The notes under the pieces are model-generated. The model did no database searches, was not told the origin of the DNA, and saw nothing but the letters and a program-made list of their open reading frames with translations. Below are positions 31,968-35,891 of a stretch of DNA of 35,891 bases, in pieces (position 1 is the stretch's first letter; each line of letters begins with the position of its first letter). The stretch comes from an uncultured Mollicutes bacterium (GTDB taxonomy: Bacteria; Bacillota_I; Bacilli_A; ML615J-28; CAG-313), in NCBI GenBank assembly GCA_900538885.1, contig UQAI01000010.1, forward strand, positions 1 to 35,891. Reading direction: 5' to 3'. The translations under genes were made by a program, and so were the position numbers.

Positions 31968-32924
31968 TTACTTCGCCCCCATTCTTATTCTTGGATCGAT
32001 AATACCATATGACAAGTCAATTACAAGTCCAGCAGCAAGTCCTACTAATGTGTAGAAAGCTGATATAAACATAAAGAAGTCATAGTCTTTAGCGTTTATC
32101 GCTGATAAATATAAATGACCAACACCAGGTATTGCAAAAATATTTTCAATTACTAGTGATCCTTGTAATACACCTATAAATTCACCTATTATAGATGGAA
32201 AAATTGGCACCATCGCATTTCTCAATGCATGCCTTACTGTTGCTTGTGACTTTGTCAAGCCTTTAGTTCTGGCTAGCAACATAAATTCACTTGTTAAGAC
32301 CTCTGTAAGTTCAGCACGTGTATAACGTGTATATCCAGCAATTGAGCCAAGTGACAAACTTAATGTTGCTGGAAACATCGACTTAAACATCGACCAACTA
32401 AAATAATCATATCCACTATCCATCTTAAGTGGGAATAAACCCGCTTTAAAACATAAGAAATATAGAATTAATACACCATAAACAAATGATGGTACTGAAA
32501 TTAATAGCATAACACCGGTACTAATTACATGATCTTGCCATTTATTTTTCTTTAATGCTGCAAAAATTCCTAGACCTATACCGATTGGAATAGCGATGAT
32601 TGATGAATAAATATTAATTAAGATAGTTGGAGGTAAAAATTCTCCGAATACTGTTGTTACTGATTTATTAAAATAAATATTAGTACCAATACCAAAATCA
32701 CCTTGTGTGATGATTCTTTTTACATAAATAAACAGTTGGTATAGGATTGGCTTGTCATAACCCCTTGCCGCGTATAACTCTTGAAGTTTATTTTTATCTT
32801 GGCCAAATCCAGCTTGAAAGGATATAGGTAATAATTTTATTAATATAAAGCATATTGAAACAATAATCGCAAAAGTCATAAGCATTAAGCCAATTCTTTT
32901 TAAGATATATTTAAACATATACAT
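31968..32924 (-). CDS. oppB: Oligopeptide importer permease OppB
   Basis: 318 residues, the normal length; this is the only core Opp subunit here without an obvious insertion. It has about six membrane segments and the DPP/OppB pattern, with the EAA loop around A-R-T-K-G-L-T-K-S-Q-A-T-V-R-H-A-L-R-N-A. The first ATG follows AAAGGAG by nine bases; a second in-frame ATG is two codons later. It abuts oppC (no gap) and lies 96 bases after oppA, with a hairpin between. Confidence 0.94.
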   Translation of the reverse strand: MYMFKYILKRIGLMLMTFAIIVSICFILIKLLPISFQAGFGQDKNKLQELYAARGYDKPILYQLFIYVKRIITQGDFGIGTNIYFNKSVTTVFGEFLPPTILINIYSSIIAIPIGIGLGIFAALKKNKWQDHVISTGVMLLISVPSFVYGVLILYFLCFKAGLFPLKMDSGYDYFSWSMFKSMFPATLSLSLGSIAGYTRYTRAELTEVLTSEFMLLARTKGLTKSQATVRHALRNAMVPIFPSIIGEFIGVLQGSLVIENIFAIPGVGHLYLSAINAKDYDFFMFISAFYTLVGLAAGLVIDLSYGIIDPRIRMGAK

Positions 32925-32972
32925 AATATCTTTCTCCTTTTTTCGTTTATTTTTCTACCTTTACATTAAAGT

Positions 32973-33000
32973 ATGGGACAATTATTTCTAACTGCCCCAT
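32973..33000 (-). promoter_or_regulatory. Intercistronic hairpin between oppA and oppB
   Basis: On the minus strand ATGGGGCAGTTA pairs with TAATTGTCCCAT (12 pairs including two wobbles) across a GAAA tetraloop. Only ACTTT follows, so full termination is unlikely. It probably shields the oppA mRNA or reduces read-through, raising OppA relative to the permease. Confidence 0.75.
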
Positions 33001-33020
33001 TCTATGTTATCAATCAATTT

Positions 33021-35537
33021 TTACTTATAGTTAAGTTCTCCGCCTTGTTTTGCAACTTCCGCTTTCCATTCAGCATCAGAGTATTTATAAGTCATATATC
33101 TAATACCACCATAACTCATGAATGTATTATATTCAGTTGTAGCATATTCAACTTTCCATGATAATAAGCTTGATGCATAGTTATTATATAGTGGAACTGT
33201 ATAATAAACTGATAAAATTTGTTGTTCAAGAGCTGCGATTAATTGTAAACGTTTAGATTCAGGAATTGCACTTGAACTCCAATTATAAGGAGCACCAGCA
33301 GCACCATTTAAGCAGTTATACCAAGTCATTAATGGCATTGTTGCTGTGATGTCACCACCATCTTCTGCAACGCCTTTCATTGTGAAAGTCATTTCAACTG
33401 ATGAAGTATCCCATGCTTTTGAATACATGTAACTTGGTGATAAGTAAGCTAATAGGAAGTATCCTGGATCCCAAGCTGCACCTGTCCAGCCACCCATACA
33501 TACATCGTATAAACCATCACGGAAATCATCTGACCATTTATCTGCGAAATCTTTAACTTCAAAGTCAAGTCTACCTTCTAGTGAAGTACCTTTAACAAGT
33601 TCTAACCAAGATGATTTTAAGAAGTCAAATCTTCTAGTTACAACTTCATTAATTGCACCTGTACCAAGTGTTAAAACAACTTTATCAGTAGCTTTAATAT
33701 CACCAGCTGCTAATGCTTTGTTATAAGCTTCTTCAACAAGTCTACGAGCTTCCGCAATGTTATAACCTGTAATTGCTTTTTCAGCTTCTTCTAGTGAAGG
33801 ATATTTAGAAGGATCAACTGCATAAATTTCACAAAGAACTTTTCTTGCTTCGTCAGTATTTCTATAAACACCACCATTAGCAACATCGTAGTAATGCATT
33901 TGGTTATATAGACCAAATCCTGCACGTGAACTTGTAGTAGTCTTTCTAGTAAATTCAGCACGGTCAATACTTAATGATAATGCTTTTCTAAATTCAGTAT
34001 AACCAAGGATTGTTTTATTAACGCCTTCTGATTCACGTTTCTTTAATTCTTCAACATTTGATTGTAATTGTAATGAAGCAACGAAATCATCTGGAGTATT
34101 AATAGCACGTTCACTTTCTTTATAATCAGTAGAGATTGATACATCGATACCAATACTATCAATTTCACCTTTTAAGAATGCTAACCACGCAGTACCCCAT
34201 TCTTTAATAGTTTCACAAACGATTCTATCAGTTTGATATTTACCTTTATTTTCAGGCATATTGTAACCATACCAATTTGTATTTCTTGAAAGAATATATT
34301 GTTTACCTTCTTGATAATAAGTTAATTTGTAAGGGCCCCATGACATAGTTGTATCTTTGTTAGAATTATAACTTGAAGTCCACAATGTTGAACCTTCTTG
34401 AGGAGCATGTTTGTTAGCTTCATATCTGCCTTTATGAACAAGTGGAAGACTTGACATATTGTAAGCTGCTTTATATGATAATGAGCCATCTTCTTTTAAT
34501 AAATCTAAAGCTTTGTCTAATACCATTACTAATTCGTATTCAGTATCGCCAACGAATAAACCAACTTCTGAGAAATCCATTTTTTCAAAAACATAACCAT
34601 AGTAACAGAATTCTTGCCATTCTTGATATGCATAACTACCAACTGCTTCTGCGTATTTAGCTGCACTTTCATAACCTTGTAAAATAGCTATAGCTTCGCA
34701 TAATGCATTTGCACGTTCAACAGTTAATTTAACATAACCATTTGAATCAGCAGCCTTAATTAAGTTACCAATTGCAGTGTTAACTTCTTCATTGCCTGCT
34801 AAGTAACCAGCTTTGTAATAAGCATTAATGCCATTTGAACCCCAGCTACCACCATCATTAACGTTAATAACAACGTCTTTAACAACTTCGCCAGCAACAA
34901 CTTGGAGAGTACCTTCTGCAGAAACTTGGAAACCAGATGTTTCAGGACCATATGCTACGTAATATTCATCAGCCACACTAGGAATCATTAATGCATAGTT
35001 GTAAGAACCTTGTTTAACATAATTTTCTGCGTTGTGAATAATAGTTGAACCAACATAGAAACTATCAGCACGGTAATTCTTAAATAGAGGATTTAATTGT
35101 TCTTCCATTGAATAAACAAAATCTTCTGCTTTAATAGCAGTGCCATCTTCCCACTTAAGGTCATTTCTTAAAGTGATCTTATAAGCACGTGCAGTAGCAC
35201 CTTCTGGGATACCCCATTTGCTGCCTACATATTTAGCAGAAACATCTTCTAATTTTGTAGCTGCATCATATCTAATCACAAATTCACCAGGAATGATTTC
35301 GCCTTTTGCGTCAAACTTGAAATCATAGCTGAAGAATGAACTACCAATATAGCTCATAATTTGTGTGTCATTGTTATCTTGATACGTAAGCTCATTCCAG
35401 TTAGTTGGAGAAATAGCTGTATACGTATTATAAGTATATACCTTTTCTTCAGGTCTAGGGTTGTCAGGTTTACAACTTACAACTGTAACCATAGCCAATG
35501 AAGCAAGGAAAAAACCAAATAATCTTTTCATTTTCAT
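33021..35537 (-). CDS. oppA: Oligopeptide-binding lipoprotein OppA (SBP family 5), enlarged
   Basis: 838 residues versus about 540-600 usually. Signal peptide with lipobox V-V-S-C (C22) anchors it outside the membrane. SBP_bac_5 landmarks: Y-K-I-T-L-R-N-D-L-K-W-E-D-G-T-A-I-K-A-E-D-F-V-Y-S (split here) near residue 115-140, W-G-P-Y-K-L-T-Y-Y-Q-E-G, L-S-R-N-T-N-W-Y-G, and F-R-K-A-L-S-L-S-I-D-R-A-E-F. The extra length lies mainly at about 150-330 between the early domain and the ligand-binding core. The ATG follows AAAGGATG; a second ATG is two codons later. First gene of the opp operon; extended -10 promoter and a cre-like site are upstream. Confidence 0.93.
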   Translation of the reverse strand: MKMKRLFGFFLASLAMVTVVSCKPDNPRPEEKVYTYNTYTAISPTNWNELTYQDNNDTQIMSYIGSSFFSYDFKFDAKGEIIPGEFVIRYDAATKLEDVSAKYVGSKWGIPEGATARAYKITLRNDLKWEDGTAIKAEDFVYSMEEQLNPLFKNYRADSFYVGSTIIHNAENYVKQGSYNYALMIPSVADEYYVAYGPETSGFQVSAEGTLQVVAGEVVKDVVINVNDGGSWGSNGINAYYKAGYLAGNEEVNTAIGNLIKAADSNGYVKLTVERANALCEAIAILQGYESAAKYAEAVGSYAYQEWQEFCYYGYVFEKMDFSEVGLFVGDTEYELVMVLDKALDLLKEDGSLSYKAAYNMSSLPLVHKGRYEANKHAPQEGSTLWTSSYNSNKDTTMSWGPYKLTYYQEGKQYILSRNTNWYGYNMPENKGKYQTDRIVCETIKEWGTAWLAFLKGEIDSIGIDVSISTDYKESERAINTPDDFVASLQLQSNVEELKKRESEGVNKTILGYTEFRKALSLSIDRAEFTRKTTTSSRAGFGLYNQMHYYDVANGGVYRNTDEARKVLCEIYAVDPSKYPSLEEAEKAITGYNIAEARRLVEEAYNKALAAGDIKATDKVVLTLGTGAINEVVTRRFDFLKSSWLELVKGTSLEGRLDFEVKDFADKWSDDFRDGLYDVCMGGWTGAAWDPGYFLLAYLSPSYMYSKAWDTSSVEMTFTMKGVAEDGGDITATMPLMTWYNCLNGAAGAPYNWSSSAIPESKRLQLIAALEQQILSVYYTVPLYNNYASSLLSWKVEYATTEYNTFMSYGGIRYMTYKYSDAEWKAEVAKQGGELNYK

Positions 35538-35570
35538 AAATTTAACATCCTTTCATTTTTTTATGCTACC

Positions 35571-35599
35571 ATTATATCACACAAAAAAAATAAGTGCAA
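35571..35599 (-). promoter_or_regulatory. Promoter of the opp operon
   Basis: TTGCAC, 17-bp spacer, TATAAT with TGA directly before it (extended -10), about 34 bases upstream of oppA. Confidence 0.8.
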
Positions 35600-35621
35600 C
35601 ATTTTTTTTGAAAAAAATCAA

Positions 35622-35635
35622 TGAAAACGTTTACT
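35622..35635. promoter_or_regulatory. cre-like (CcpA) site upstream of oppA
   Basis: TGAAAACGTTTACT matches the CcpA cre pattern TGWAANCGNTNWCA at all fixed positions but the last. Centred about 52 bases upstream of the -10, a position more suited to activation than to blocking. Confidence 0.5.
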
Positions 35636-35755
35636 TTGCATTTTTTTTGTTTTTTTGACTTTTTGATTTTAACTGTTTTTTATAGCTAAATTGGTATAAA
35701 TTTGTTAATTTTGTATGTTTTAATAATACTATTTTTTTGTAAAAAAATAAAAAAA

Positions 35756-35771
35756 AGGGCCATATGGTCCT
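35756..35771 (-). terminator. Terminator after the second spx copy
   Basis: AGGACC/GGCCCT stem (one mismatch) around ATAT, then eight T on the minus strand. It lies just past the original stop position of the truncated spx copy. Confidence 0.7.
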
Positions 35772-35793
35772 AATTGTCATCTTTACTGAAGGC

Positions 35794-35891
35794 TTAAAAT
35801 ACATCACTATTTCTTAGTTCTTTAGGCAAGAAAATAGTTATATCTTCATTATTATAGCCTACTTGAAGTTCACTTTCATTAATAATAATTG
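35794..35891 (-). CDS. spx: Second spx copy, 3' part only, C-terminally truncated
   Basis: The window ends inside this gene; only its last ~32 codons are seen. They read I-I-I-N-E-S-E-L-Q-V-G-Y and continue to R-N-S-D-V-F, identical in protein to the spx copy at 25681. There the next codon is Gln (CAA); here it is TAA, so this copy ends about seven codons early. The old stop (TAG at 35770) remains, with A-F-S-K-D between. About ten mismatches over the ~122 aligned bases, no gaps, and the ~54 bases at the window edge are identical. The gene would be transcribed toward oppA but ends in its own terminator. Confidence 0.85.
   Translation of the reverse strand, partial: IIINESELQVGYNNEDITIFLPKELRNSDVF

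Overview
The window looks like a chromosomal piece of an uncultured low-GC Bacilli/Mycoplasmatota-type gut bacterium (RF39-, Acholeplasma- or Erysipelotrichales-like). This is inferred from strong A+T bias, consensus sigma-A promoters (TTGnnn-17-TATAAT), AGGAGG ribosome-binding sites, a T-box leader on pheST, Spx, a RelQ-type alarmone synthetase, EF-P with Lys32, and Opp subunits with large insertions. TGA is used as a stop (the AAA ATPase gene ends in TGA overlapping the next ATG) and TGG encodes Trp, so the standard bacterial code applies. Layout: (1) 1-7.2 kb is accessory: a GNAT acetyltransferase, an SF1 helicase/DUF2726 gene broken by one in-frame stop, five tRNAs (Leu, Asp, Arg, Pro, Gly), a small coiled-coil protein, and a two-gene unit pairing a MazG-like pyrophosphohydrolase with a DUF2075 nuclease-helicase. 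(2) 7.4-10.3 kb holds efp and an operon of one DUF1538 membrane protein with two P-II-like regulators. (3) 10.4-13.6 kb is one large lipoprotein: six InlB/Listeria-Bacteroides-type repeats in front of a family-1 solute-binding domain. (4) 13.7-19.5 kb is a T-box-controlled pheS-pheT operon that also carries a nucleotide-kinase-like ATPase and a secreted GH18 lipoprotein. (5) 19.8-21.5 kb is decayed DNA: a 5'-frameshifted DUF4143 ATPase, a 23-bp-period repeat array, and a metK fragment with three stops. (6) 21.5-25.6 kb holds a Cys/His-rich small protein, clpP, an RluA-family pseudouridine synthase, relQ (yjbM), divergent yjbK (CYTH), and a small membrane zinc-ribbon protein. (7) 25.7-35.6 kb is a long oppA-B-C-D-F operon ending in a DUF3899 protein and spx. 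A second, truncated spx copy lies upstream of oppA at the window edge. The opp-spx-yjbK-relQ-rluA order recalls the Bacillus subtilis oppABCDF-spx...yjbK-yjbM-yjbO neighbourhood, so region 6-7 appears to be an old stress-and-peptide block that has since been rearranged. The two spx copies flanking opp suggest a tandem duplication whose other half lies past the window. The most unusual signals are: the oppD/oppF junction made by a 16-bp tandem duplication whose collapse would fuse the two ATPases; the oversized Opp subunits; the DUF1538 + 2x P-II operon; the repeat-fused solute-binding lipoprotein; and the metK relic beside an iteron-like array.
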